A stretch of 64,000 nucleotides of DNA from Rostrohypoxylon terebratum (lineage: Eukaryota > Ascomycota > Sordariomycetes > Xylariales > Hypoxylaceae), in the NCBI GenBank assembly GCA_022497145.1, contig MU385911.1, positions 124,001 to 188,000 of the forward strand, given 5' to 3'. A program made the position numbers and the translations under genes. This document shows, in pieces, positions 20,851-32,371 of this stretch; position 1 is the stretch's first letter, and each line of letters opens with the position of its first letter. Below the pieces are notes generated by a model. That model was given only the letters and a program-made list of their open reading frames with translations. It did not search any database and had not been told where the DNA came from.

Positions 20851-23800
20851 ATGGATAATCACCTTGAAGACGATATCTTCCCTACAGATATCGCGAGCCA
20901 TTCACAGGCAGAACCTGTGAGAGCAAATCCCAGAAAAATTCCTCCCATTCAATCTACTCCATCACATGGACCAAATGACCCCTTTCCATTTGTTTGTTCT
21001 GAGTTCTCTGCCCCTTTACCTAGCTTTCTACCAACTTGTCCGATTGATACCTCTCCACCATTCTTTGATCCGTCTTTGCAACCAAGCATCTATAATTCGA
21101 ATCCGCAAGGTGTGATTGGTTGCAATCCTGCGGAATTTCACCCGAATTCTTTGAGCCCATGTCAGTTTGGCACTGGGGCACATGTCCACTCCTTGTCAGG
21201 CCCATCAACCACTCCCAATACGCAGTATGATACACCCTACCCCCCCTATCAGGCAAACCTACCCACAAACAACATGACGTATCGGTATGACATGGCTTCG
21301 AATTCTTCCTACTGTGCTTCCTTGATGCCTCAAAGTCAATCAATACCAAATATGCTCCCATGGTCTTCTTTTCCAATGGGATACCCTATACAACACTCTA
21401 TGGTACCCGCGGGGCAAGAATTTCAGAACCCGGCTTCCCTTACGGGGCACTCGTTACCATATCGTTGCTCTCATATGACTTCGCAATCACCCAATCAAGA
21501 ATGGGACTTCTCCTGGCCAGCAGTATCCAACCCGACTTCATGGTTACCTCAATTTTCGCAATTTTCGCAAAGCCTGGATAATGTAATTCCGATGTATCAA
21601 AATATTCATGGCTTCCACCAATCAACGAGTGAGCCTCGCAACCAAACTCATGACGAGATGTTAATTATTCTAATTGGAGATATAGATCAAGAGCATCCAA
21701 GTCCGCCCAGCAACCTCTTGATGGGTCAAGGAACTATTGCATCTGTGAATACGCCTTCTGATGAATGGAACACAGTGTATCCGATTGAAAACGCCAATAC
21801 AAATAGGACAGCCATTACTGGTGTCCTCAGTCCAAGTGAACACGAAATGACTCCTCTCTATAATCAAATTGATCATAGTGCAAGCACGGAAACAGATAGC
21901 CAGTCACCAACTGTCAAGCGATCGCTAGAATCCGATAAATCCGTCGAACTCATAAACAACCCGAAAAAACCGAAGTGTACAAGTCTCAACCGAAAAAACA
22001 CGCAGCAATTGAGGAAGGGTGATGGGCAATGTTTGTTATGTCATTCAACCCATAAACAAGTACTCACACTTCTCCTTCAGCCTCTTCGTTACTTGTTAAC
22101 ACACACTAACTTATGAATAGTGCAACCCTGGAGTGTGCGAAGCATGTATAAAGCTTGCCGGGAACCCTCTTAGTGCACGCCACTTGTGTATGAGGTTCGG
22201 CTATATGATGGCGATTTATCGATCCCGTATACATGGTTCGGCATCTTATTCTCCTACATACCCAAGTGTGATATAATAAGGGGTATTTGCTGACACTTTA
22301 TTTACAGACTTCTTCGATCTAAATGAGAGATCTCGCCTTCCAGAATTTCAGCCCAATCTTCCTACCCAGACCATGATGCTTGCCCATCCATTACAACTCT
22401 TTGAGGGCAAAGTTCTTCGTTATTCTGATGCACCTCATCTGAAGGTCGAGTACCAACGGCGTGAGGGATTGGTTAGCCTTGGATGGGTCCCCTCTAGTCC
22501 TCTACAGAAGCAACTGGACAGTGATGCGGAAACCTTGTATCGTCGATCTAATCGACAGGACGACCGACTCAGGAGACTCATCAAAGAGATTCTCTATTTA
22601 TGTTACTCAGCAGACTCTAGTCGAAAATCACAGGGGTATATCCTCGTTCCACAATCTCTTCCCACCAAGGAAGAACTGGTGCGCTGGAGCCAGTTCGACC
22701 TGGAGATAAGACATGAAGCTGTCCCGCTTGATGTTGAGGCGGCTTATGATGCATTTCTATGGCGTTACGCCACCCACGGGCGTATATTAAAACATGTAAG
22801 TCCTAATCAACCGAATATGGGATTTGAGGAATAATCTAATGGGAATATGAAGCATGATATGGTCAATGAGGTACTCGAGATGGTCTGTCTCAGTAGGTAC
22901 TTCGATAATCGACGACCAGTGGAGCATGAGAAACAGAATACCAAGCTTGCTGATCTCAATCTACATCAACAGAAGAGCCAGATGGGTCCCGTTTGTCCAA
23001 CAAGTTCTCGGGGTACGATAGGTACCAAAGAGATTAACGAGCTAAAATATCATAGCCAGATATCCGAGTCAGCAAGGTCGGCACTTTTCGCGAAGGCTGC
23101 GAGTGAATCTGAAAAGATAGAAATGAAAGTTTTGGAACGCTTCGACAAGTTCAAGGAACAGAAACAAAAAGAGGGGGCTGGGGGGGGAGACCCATTACTA
23201 CCGGCGTTATGCATGCGAAGACTCGCGCTGTACTACCGTCGAATTATGAAGCGATATACTGAATTTGGGGAAGGTACGTGACGATTGACTGATAATCCCT
23301 CCTCTAAACCTCTTACGAGAATCATCAACACTTACACCGAGTCAGTGGCAAAGTGCCGCCGGGAGCACGCAGGGCAGATGTACAAAATTCTCTGTATAAA
23401 CTTCAGTCATATTTTCACGGGCGTTTTGCATGCGTTCGATCGGACCTGGAATCCGGAGGACCATCTCGAAGAGTTGGGGAATGACAGAGGTCTAATTCAG
23501 CTATTGAATGAGGTGAAGATTGCTGAGGAACATCACTGTAAGTGCAGAGAGTTTTGTCCCGATAGAACTGGTCTAAAAAAGATCCACGAACTAAATGAGC
23601 TCTCATGCAGATAAATCCGATCTCAAGCTCGACGAGGATGTTGTATATAAGAGCTTTGCGAAAAAGACGAACAAGCACCATTGGTCTCTGGATAAACAGT
23701 GGCAGGGAGGATCGCCGGTCACACCTCCATCACCATCTATGAGACACCCATCGACTAGATTCGTGGTTTGGGATCGAAGAGTAGAGGCTAAAGAACCACA

Positions 23801-24425
23801 GAAAGATGTAGATATGGCACTCGGCCACGAAGACGCAGGAACACCAGAGCTGCAGGAGACTACTAGGCCGAAGCAAAAATCCCAATGCCCTACCTCGGAA
23901 TCTGAAACTACAGCTCCTATACAGCCAGCCGGGCTTTCTAGCAACCCGGGCGAATCCAAGTCTAATGGCGAAGCTTGCGATGGCTCGGAAGCTTCGACAG
24001 GACGAGCAAATACCACTCAACAGAACCAAGGGGGGAAAGAGGACGAAAAGGAAAGAGCCCATAGAATTTTGAAAAAGGTTCTGATCGATAATTGTAAGTA
24101 TTTCTTGTATACCTAATCCTTTCGATCATATAACTCTAACTAAACTACCTATTGTTAATCAAACATTGCTCATTATTTCAATGCAAAAACTAATGGAAAT
24201 ACATCTGTAGTGGCTATGATAACATCTATCCTCAAGAACGATTTCTCACCCATCGAAGACGTCTCTGGTTTATTGAGAGGTACTTTGCTCTTGTTATTGA
24301 TAGTGTCGTCAAGGGAAGATATATTCAACGACCAAAATCAAAATGGTCCAAATTCGGTCGTCGATGAAATTTCTAAGATTCATTGCTATCTTGTGCTGAA
24401 AATGGGGAAACAAGATTCTCCTTGA
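20851..24425 (+). CDS. Atypical Zn(II)2Cys6-type fungal regulator
   Basis: Seven exons assembled here (20851-22059, 22121-22226, 22308-22795, 22853-23273, 23346-23537, 23611-24093, 24211-24425) give about 1037 residues with consistent phases. The N-terminal 390 residues are Pro/Ser/Asn/Gln-rich with no fold, like an activation region, ending in a basic VKRSLESDKSVELINNPKKP stretch. A cluster built across the first intron reads CLLCHSTHKQCNPGVCEAC and closes at HLCMR, that is C-x2-C-x6-C-x4-C-x2-C-x13-C, a relative of the Zn2Cys6 finger with long last spacing. Downstream is a helical, mixed-charge region and a Ser/Thr/Gly-rich segment. The second intron has an alternative donor at 22188 that would remove the last Cys, so 22227 is preferred. 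The target genes are unknown. GGTTCGGC motifs lie in its promoter, second exon and second intron. Confidence 0.6.
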
Positions 24426-25137
24426 GGTTTCAAATGATTGATGTATTTGAAAGATCTGGGTTTTATGGTGGTGGAAATATCCGGGGAATCTGTCTATTGT
24501 GCTTTTTGCTTTTTGCTTTCTTGCAACTGAGCTAGGTATCGTGTGAAATTACCAAATACAGCTAATTTCCAGTTTTCTTATCAGAAATTTCCTATCGAGG
24601 GCATTCAATATCCACGATTTTCGCTGATTAGGATTAGGTGCATCAAACAAGGAGGGGGGCAAGTTTTATTATAGCCAATGAAATGGAAGACTAATTTTTT
24701 AACCTCTACACTAGGGCTACACCTTTGTTAGAATAGTAACCTTGGAATTGTTGTTGAGCGGAGCTTTTCTCCACTTTTTCTGTTTTAAATGTACTACGAA
24801 GTACTTCGTATTAACCATAGAAAAGTACGGTTGAAGTTATTTTATCACCAAGGTATTTTCGTATATAAGATTCATGGTTGAGCGTAACTTCTCTACACGG
24901 TGGAATAAAAGTCCGTTAAACAATAATTACTATCTCTGCAGTGTACTTCGTAGATTTTGGGAGACTTTTTAATTACGTAATGCTGGCTAAGCCGGGGCAG
25001 GTCCGATTATCTCCGGGTGGAACTTCTAATCTCTCTTAATTTCTCTGAGGCCTCGTCGTACCGTCGTTCACTCAACCCTAATACCGCCTGCAACTAACAT
25101 CACCCCGTACAAGGGCCCCGTCGGGCGCCTCACTAAT
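24426..25137. other. AT-rich intergenic region with TACTTCGTA palindrome
   Basis: Flanks the MYND gene remnant. A perfect 16-bp palindrome of TACGAAGT followed by ACTTCGTA lies at 24795-24810, and a further GTACTTCGTAG copy occurs near 24945. No gene was seen. No ATG in frame with the downstream zinc finger exists here. Confidence 0.6.
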
Positions 25138-26423
25138 CGTTGCCCGCTGTGTCCATCACGCGCGGCAACTAACTCCTCCCTCTTGCGATGCGCTGGATGT
25201 CGTGCGTTCCATTACTGTAGCCGCGAGCACCAGGTCGCACACAGGCCTGTACATCTGAACATAAGTCTTCCTGCAATAAAATCAAGAAAGCTCGGACCAA
25301 GCTTGACCAAGAAGACCACAAAGTCCGTAATGCCACAGAAGACTTCATGACTCCCGCCAACGCCTTTGAAACCTGCGTCGGTCGCTTTTGGGGTATTATC
25401 AACACACGTGACTACATGCGAGCCCGGTCCTGGTTATCTCATCTTCTGCTCTTACTAGGTACATTGGACAGTGTCCGTGAAGGCCTCGACCATATGCGGG
25501 ATATGCTGAGGTTATGCCGGGGTGATAACCTCGGGGTCTGGGAAATCGTGCTGGCGACTATGCTGCGACTAGACCTCGACCAGGAATGCTACGACTTCGT
25601 CAAATGGTGGGCAACATGCGACCCCGATGGCACCTACGATTGGGGAGACATGTCTTTGCCATATCTCGACCTCCATGGAGACAACGCCTTTGAGGACCCC
25701 GACTTTCTGATTGGGAAATTTAGCTCCCTCAATTTCCTCATTGCCGTTTTAATTCTGAAGTTGAAGCTCCTAGTCGACATTCGCAATCTAAAGGTCACTC
25801 GGAAGATCTTTACCATTCGAAAGATTCTTGGCCAAACCCACGTTCCCATCGAGCTCCAAGACCAGATCGCACAGCACGTGGTTCGGAGTCCCCTATCCAC
25901 CAAACTCCAGGAAGAATCCCTCGCATCACTCATCAAGACAGAGATGAAGCTAATAAAACAAATTCGAAAGATCGGCGCATGCGTTGTCAAAAACAACGAG
26001 TACTTCATGTTCAACCTCTTCGAGCCGGATGAGGCGCTCGGCGATAGTCCCAATCATTATTCAAAAGGCTCTTGGGAAGAAATGGCGCTCGCAATGCAGT
26101 ACTCGTACGCCACATTGTGGGAAACAGCAGGCGTCTTGGATATGTTAAATGACGCACGCGCGTGCGGGGAGCGTGACTCGGAGCTTGAGATTGACGACTG
26201 GATGGAGAATGAGAGAGCTAGAAAGGGGCGAACCGCAACAGAACTTCTTCACGACCTTGGAATTAACCGAATCTGGGGATACCTGGAGTACGCGGTTGAG
26301 AATGCAAGTTACTTAGGCCCCTGGTCCGAACGGTCCTCCGAGAAACACACAAGAGAAACCAGGGAATTTGCGAGGGAAGCTATGGAATCGGATGACGAAT
26401 TGTGGAGTGATGATGAAGATTAG
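25138..26423 (+). pseudogene. MYND-finger protein gene, frameshifted
   Basis: The zinc-finger part is encoded from 25141: CPLC, then RCAGCRAFHYCSREHQVAH, a MYND-type Cys/His series. The body is in another frame, 25347-26423 and open upstream of that, starting KSSCNKIKKARTKLDQEDH and continuing VGRFWGIINTRDYMRAR, YDFVKWWATCDPDGTYDW and LPYLDLHG, all typical of the fungal MYND family and otherwise intact for 358 residues. The two frames overlap from about 25213 to 25350 with no room for an intron, so the MYND finger and the body cannot be joined as written. The finger frame also has no ATG between its upstream stop near 25027 and the first Cys. Either the gene is decaying at its 5' end, a small indel error exists, or translation begins at the 25347 ATG without the finger. 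Confidence 0.7.
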
Positions 26424-26734
26424 GCAGCAATTGTTAGAATGCTCAACCCTGAATAAGGGTCATCTAATCAACAGTCTCGATGCTAAGGTCAATGATAACA
26501 TCATATGTATTCAAGAAATCCAGCCCAGCTCGCGCACCCCCTGTCAAGCATTCCATGAAGGCTCTGTTGATAGCCACAGAGCTGGATTTGGCCTACGGAG
26601 GAGTTTCTTGGCAGAGCATCCCTGGAGTTTGTCCCCATGCTGTTGACAGTTCTGCTTCTAAAGCTTCACCCGTGGCAAAGAAACAGTTAGTTGCCTTGTT
26701 AACCGGTAATCGGGCTAAGCAAGAGTTTCAAGAG
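26424..26734. other. Short convergent spacer
   Basis: It separates the MYND remnant and the 3' end of the ankyrin-vWA gene. If the last intron of the ankyrin gene uses its other acceptor, that gene would extend slightly into this spacer. Otherwise nothing is seen. Confidence 0.4.
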
Positions 26735-28536
26735 CTAAGAGTGGATGATTATGATTAGTTCCTAGACAAATCTCCTAGATAATATGAAGCATGGATTTAG
26801 TGAAAACGTAACAACTTACCCATTCCTCGAGTTTGCTTTCATTTTCTACGAGCTCAATGTACTTCTCATGTAGACGTTCTACATCAAGAAATCAGTTGAT
26901 GACTGGCTTATGGCCATGGAGCTAACATACCAGAAGTGCAGAAAAGAACGCGGTCAATGGCCGCATCACCCCTCAAAGAATCCAAAAATCGATCAGCCGC
27001 TTCATCATTGCCGATTTGGCTCATGAGAAACATGACAGCTAATATTGATTATATTAGCATGCGCACTTTTCATTATGTAGCCGTGAATCAAGATTCAAGG
27101 CAAAATAGGGGTTTTGCTTACATTCTTGCGGGTACTGATACTCTTCCAATCTCTTGCTACAATTGAGGATGGCGTTCTTAAACGTCTCTTGGGGCTCACC
27201 CTGTGGCTCGCCGTCTGTGACCGTGAGAATGAGATACGGACGATCGAGTTTGCCGTCACGCTCCAATTTTTCATAAACCATAGGTTTTAGGATTTTCTTT
27301 TCCAAGCGCTCCCCAATGCGGGTAGAGCCATCAGGGTTTATGTTCATTTTCTCGTCGATCTGCTCTTGGTTAAGATCTTCGCCATTATCATTGCGGTTTA
27401 TGAATCGTAGATGGGCTCCTTTGCCCTCGGGCACCACTCGAGTCGCAATGCTAGCCATACGTTTGACAAGCATCTTCATGACGTTCATTCTAGTATCGAT
27501 AGGGTTCCCGTCAATTCCAGTAACTATATTTTCCATCGATCCACTATCATCTAACATGGTAGGTTCTAAGTAAACGCAAGTAAACAGATAGGGGTATGTT
27601 TCGGGCTGCTTACCACAGTAGAATACCGGCTGATACAATGCCAGTCTAACGAGGCCTTTGATTTGCTCTGGCTCCTTGAGATGGTTTGTAGGGTCATTCT
27701 TTAGCTCGACGGCTTTCTCAGCCACCTTTTCCAAGAATTGCTTGTTTGAGTCGAAGAACTGGCCGAGACCCTGTTTCCTGACGTAATCTTCGACACCATC
27801 CTTGAAATCATCTACTGTGACGGGGTTGTCGATTTCCTACTCTCATGTGTTAGCATATTCCGAAAGCACTTTTATTGAAAGTGCCTACATTTGCTATGTT
27901 GCGGTCTGGCTGGACATTTCCTATGTGGTAGAGGTTGGACACGACGCCTTGAGTTACGCCCTTGATGAGGCCACTGTCCACATATGCGAGTATGAACAAT
28001 ACAAAGTTGACAATCGTATTGATGAGCTCGGTGACCCACGCATTCTGCTGGCCGAGCGGAGAGACTGCCTTCTGGATCGCAAGAGACGACGTTCTGGCCA
28101 GCATTTCGGCCGTCTGGCCCCTGTCATTCTTAGCTTGGAGAGAAGCTCCGGCATTGATGAGCATCTTGACTACCGTGGCATCTTGGACCTGGGCGATAGC
28201 TACCATGAGGGGTGTGTCGTTATGGCAATCATCGCTGGTTTCATCTACGTTTACATTTCGATCGATGATTAGCCTTACGATGTCGGCCCTATTGTTCTTG
28301 GCTTTGACGGCTTCGTGGAGCGGCGTTACTCCGTGGGTGCTCTTTAGACTGGGAGAAGCTCCTTTATCCAGAAGAAGCTTCACGACAGAAACATGCCCAA
28401 ATTTAGCAGCCAAGATGAGAGGGGTAAATCCCGTGGAGTCTATTTCATCAATGCCAACTCCATCTTGGAGGTACTTGGAGAGTTTTTCAGTCGTGAGTTG
28501 CCCACGTCTGGCATCATTGTGGAGAGTACTGGTCAT
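26735..28536 (-). CDS. Ankyrin-repeat and von Willebrand A domain fusion protein
   Basis: Six exons (28536-27889, 27836-27614, 27565-27122, 27038-26931, 26878-26820, 26761-26735) give about 502 residues. The N-terminal 160 residues are ankyrin repeats: TGFTPLILAAKFGHVSVVKL, HGVTPLHEAVKAKNNRADIV and NDTPLMVAIAQVQDATVVKM. A hydrophobic segment (IVNFVLFILAYVDSG) follows. The vWA domain has the MIDAS signature MLDDSGSM, then RPYLILTVTDGEPQG (fifth strand) and ended by FLMSQIGNDEAADRFLDSL. The 48-nt intron directly before MIDAS (27613-27566) is stop-free and in frame; it is spliced because GTAAGC and CTTAG are good sites and the join FYC-EPTMLDDSGSM is natural. No signal peptide was seen; a cytosolic adaptor or sensor is inferred. 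The last exon is uncertain (two acceptors). Confidence 0.8.
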
Positions 28537-29743
28537 ATTGGAGGATGAAATAGGAATGGATAATATTTATTACAAATGTTGGTGTCAAGTTATGAATGAA
28601 TAGGTAACTTATCCTCTGGATACATATGTCCGCAGTATAATATGTGTTGGGGCCCTCATTCGTTATATACTAGGTAGATACCTACCTAGGTATAGGGTCC
28701 AATATTATGCGTTTCTTATTGGGTTGCGGCAGAAATATTGCATATAGCCGTGCAATCTATACCACGGCGAATCTTCTATTGAATAGGAGGTTGCATGGAT
28801 ATATGTTGGTGTTTATGCCCTGGCTGCAGTTAATTCTTACCAGATGAGAGCGGTGTGTATGGGTGGCTAGCTCAACAAGCATAAGATACCCCGAGGAAAG
28901 GAATCATTGGTTAGGACAGTAACACCTCGGCCATTGGATGCCTACCTAGGTATTTACTTCAGCAGGCAGGGATGGGCGTGAGAATAGAATGAATCTAAAC
29001 AGACCTGCAGGCCATATGCTGTCAAAAGCCTTCCCTAAGGGTAGCCAGTTGCCGAAGATCGAACCAGGGGGTTGGGATCGGAAGAAATAAAGGTAACTTT
29101 GGTGTCCTTGGGAAAAGGGAATTCTTATCAGCCAATCTTGCAAGGCCAGACCAAGGAAAGTTCTCGTATGTAGACAGTATTTCTCCGTAAAAGGTGGTGC
29201 ATTTCCTTGCTCCACAACGTCGTTATTCCCTAGGTCTTTAGGTCCACATCGGGACACATGCTTTCCATGAGTTTCCTGTTGCCGATAAAAGAATGAAGAC
29301 AAAATGAGGCATACTTTTAGTTAGTCCCCATATAGGTGGAAATGGCAAGGAGGCCAAATCCAGTTGTCTACCTAGGTAGGTATTTTCAAGGGGGAATTCC
29401 ATAACTAGATACCCACTTACCTAGTACCTAGGTATTGGTTACTTTAGAGACTGGGAGTTTGTAAGGCTCCCAAGTCCCAGCGGAACCAGAAGTAACTTAA
29501 TTCCCGCTACCAAGTGCACAATTCAAAGTGTTACGCATCTAGCAGCTGAACAGGTAAATAGATTCATGGACCGCTGTGATAAATACTATCTTGATAGAAT
29601 ATTCAACCATGATATAGATTGTAGTCCTGTTAGAGCTATCTCACGTAGGCTATAAAGCCTTAATGCTAACGTGTACATAGTTGCTGGTTATTTTCTTACT
29701 ATGTAAGCATATGTCCGTTAGCAGAACTCATTTGATGCAACTT
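28537..29743. other. Intergenic, no gene seen
   Basis: About 1.2 kb with several CCTAGGTA-like motifs (near 28670, 28945, 29370 and 29415). A 118-codon minus-strand frame at 28946-29302 has no recognisable motif or splice partner and is probably chance. Confidence 0.5.
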
Positions 29744-30791
29744 TCAACACCAGAAAGGACGGCGTCTATAGCAGGGCACAGGGACAATATACCCGCCACA
29801 TCCACAGCAACTGCGATTGTTAATAATGAAATAGTTGTTCGTAGGACCCCAGTTGTTTACCCATATCATGCCAGCCTCGGCTTTTGTTGAAGGAACAAAT
29901 TTACCACCTACGATCTCGCCCAGAGTGGAGCGAGTCCCGTCCTTCTCGATATGGTCAACTTTGGTGTTAATCAGTGCGAACACCTCGAAGTTTCCTGTTT
30001 CGATGTCCTGTGATACCAGCATGTTGGTTACAGGGCCATCCCAGGATGAGTTCTGGAGAACTGTTTCTAATTAGGTAAGTACTAATTAGCATGATTCCAA
30101 TACCCAAGATTGAATTGTGAAATCCCACCGTTCCATTCTCCAGACTGGATGTCTCTATTCTGGATATGCACATATTCATCTTTTCCAATGAATGATACGT
30201 GAAGAGCAGTGTCTGTGGTGAAAGCTGAGATGGGCGTGGAGCTCTGAGCGTCTCCTGGGATGGGAAAACCCATCACCCAACCCTGGATGTTTGATTCTGC
30301 CTGTCTGAGTATGAGACTCTTGATGGTGCCGTCCGTCCCCTGGTAAAACACCATGGATATGTCGTGCAAGGTGGTGGTAGCAAGTCGACTGTTAGGATCA
30401 ACAGATAGATCCCCTAGACCCTCGAGTTTGGTTTCTTCCCACATCTCAGAATCGGGGTCAAATTCGCTAGCTCTTAAGATGTTGTCATCATTGACAAACA
30501 GGATCGATGCCTAATTTTGTACCCATGCCTCAATCAGTCATGTACGGCTTCCAATTAGGTAATAAGGGTGAAATTGTTATTTACTTTGTTCTCCGATATG
30601 GTATACACAGCAAGAGAGCCCGGTTTTACATTATCAGCGACCTTTCGTTGATCTTGAAGTGATTCTCCGTTATAGATATTCTCGATCAACAGAGCACCCT
30701 CATGAGTCAGAAGGCTTAGTTCCCCGTCGTTACGAGCATTCGAGCCTGCAGACTCCAGGATCCGTACGATGGTCTTGACTTGTTCACTCAT
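29744..30791 (-). CDS. Predicted lectin-like beta-propeller protein with Cys-rich tail
   Basis: Three exons (30791-30585, 30510-30129, 30060-29744) give 301 residues; introns are GTAAAT..TTAG and GTGGGA..ACAG. No signal peptide is present. Repeated segments have a propeller-blade look: SRLATTTLHDISMVFYQGTD, DGTIKSLILRQAESNIQGW and LHVSFIGKDEYVHIQNRD; spacing and wording resemble fungal fucose-specific lectins, but conserved sugar-binding positions cannot be verified by eye. The third exon ends with a short, unusual tail, SCCGCGGYIVPVPCYRRRPFWC, which has five Cys and could be a metal-binding or disulfide element. Bracketing genes are the ankyrin-vWA fusion and the trypsin-like protease. The fold call is an inference from sequence style. 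Confidence 0.5.
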
Positions 30792-32371
30792 GATTTTGTC
30801 TGGCGAAAACTGTAAGATAATTATCGTTGTAGATTTAGATGTAAAGGGGAGAGAGTGGGGAGAATCTGGAGTTTTATTTGTATAGGTAGGTAATAGTAGA
30901 TGACTAGGTACTAGGGAGAAGGTATGTGTGAGGTATTGACAAAAGGACGGCCAGGTACCTGGGTACTTTAGGGTATCTACCTGTTGTCAAGCCTTGTGCA
31001 AGATTCTGTTAGAATAGGTACCTACCTAAGTACCAGTTAGCTGCCGGAGCTCTAGCCGATAAAAGGAATTGCCTTACGAAGATATCGAGGTACCTAGCTT
31101 TAGTCCCCTTGGTCAGAAGGGATTCTTTGGCGGCTACACTTAGATGGATGATAAAGGCATGCTTGTGTCTGTATACTGCGTTCTCCAGCGTAAGGGTAGG
31201 TTTAAAGCCCCTTATGCAGCATCATAGTAATTTCCTGTGATTGTAGGTCCGTACCGTGACACTTGTCAGCGAGACTGAGATGATCAGCAATCAACATCCC
31301 TGTACATTTGTCAAAGGTCGGTGAGTTCACCGTTTTCGTATAGTGACGTTGCCGACTCAAAATATTATATTGATTCAATATTCAGCTGAAAATGGGTAGT
31401 ATTTAAGTCCTAGATTAGCGCCACACATTCCCTCAGAGGATTAATAATTGATCCTGAAGTCAATGTACCCCTACCAAGGTCTAACTGCCGTTAAAGAATA
31501 ATCGCCGTGGTGTGAACCGCTCTCTCATGTTTTTAGATTCATGACACCATGAGGGGTGGGAATAGATGCTGCGAAACCCCCTTTTTCTAGTTTATAGGGT
31601 GACACGTGTACATGCATCAAATGTGCAAAAACTCAAATACGAGACGTAAAGATTTCTAGATATTTTCCTGGAATCTATAGGTACGCCATAGAATTTCGGG
31701 ACTTACGGACACTTCACGCACTTGGTGAATGTAACGAAGTAGGTAGCTGGCGACGAAAATGCCCCTGGCTCGTAACCACAGTCAACATACTAGATAGGCA
31801 GGTACATTAAAATCATGTTTGTATTGGAGGGGGACAAGCAAGGTCAATGGCTGTCTGAGGGGATTGTTCTCTTTCACCCTGATTTTTGTATTTTCTTCAT
31901 TCTTATGCAAGTACCTTAGCAATAGGTGGCTCATGTAGGACGAGGTAAAAGTTGATTCGAACCATGCAAGTTTTTTCCGAGATATCCGTTTGTAAAAAAA
32001 GTCTTTTCTCCTTGAGTGTTGTTGGTCACCAGGTAACCTAATGGTCTCGCAAAGAGAAATTGTTGTAGTCTTGGATGGCGATCTACCAGTAGTTGGCCTC
32101 AGAACGGGTGAGACAGAATCTTTATGTAGGTAGGTACCTACTGGTGCATTCATTTCCCACTACAAAAAGTAGTTTGGAGCGTTTTGTATAATCACGCTGT
32201 TACTCCCCCTAATTATTCTAGTTCTGCCTATAATGCCACCCAACATGATACCAAGTGTATCACTTAGCTGGAGATAAACAGGAACAGTAGTTGTTACCTA
32301 GTCCCTACAACACTAAAGCTTCTCGATATTTCGTACCTGTCTAGCATCTTCCCGTGAAGCCAAACGCTTTT
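30792..32371. other. Long divergent intergenic region
   Basis: Almost 1.6 kb lies between the lectin-like gene and the protease gene, both transcribed outward. It is rich in ACCTACCTAAG-type motifs (30950-31100, 32120-32145). A 123-codon minus-strand frame at 31782-32153 has no support. No gene was found. Confidence 0.5.

Noticed and set aside
28946..29302. 118-codon minus-strand frame
   Set aside because: No motif, splice partner or composition supporting it; surrounded by intergenic repeat motifs.
31782..32153. 123-codon minus-strand frame
   Set aside because: No domain or codon bias; length is within chance for AT-moderate DNA.
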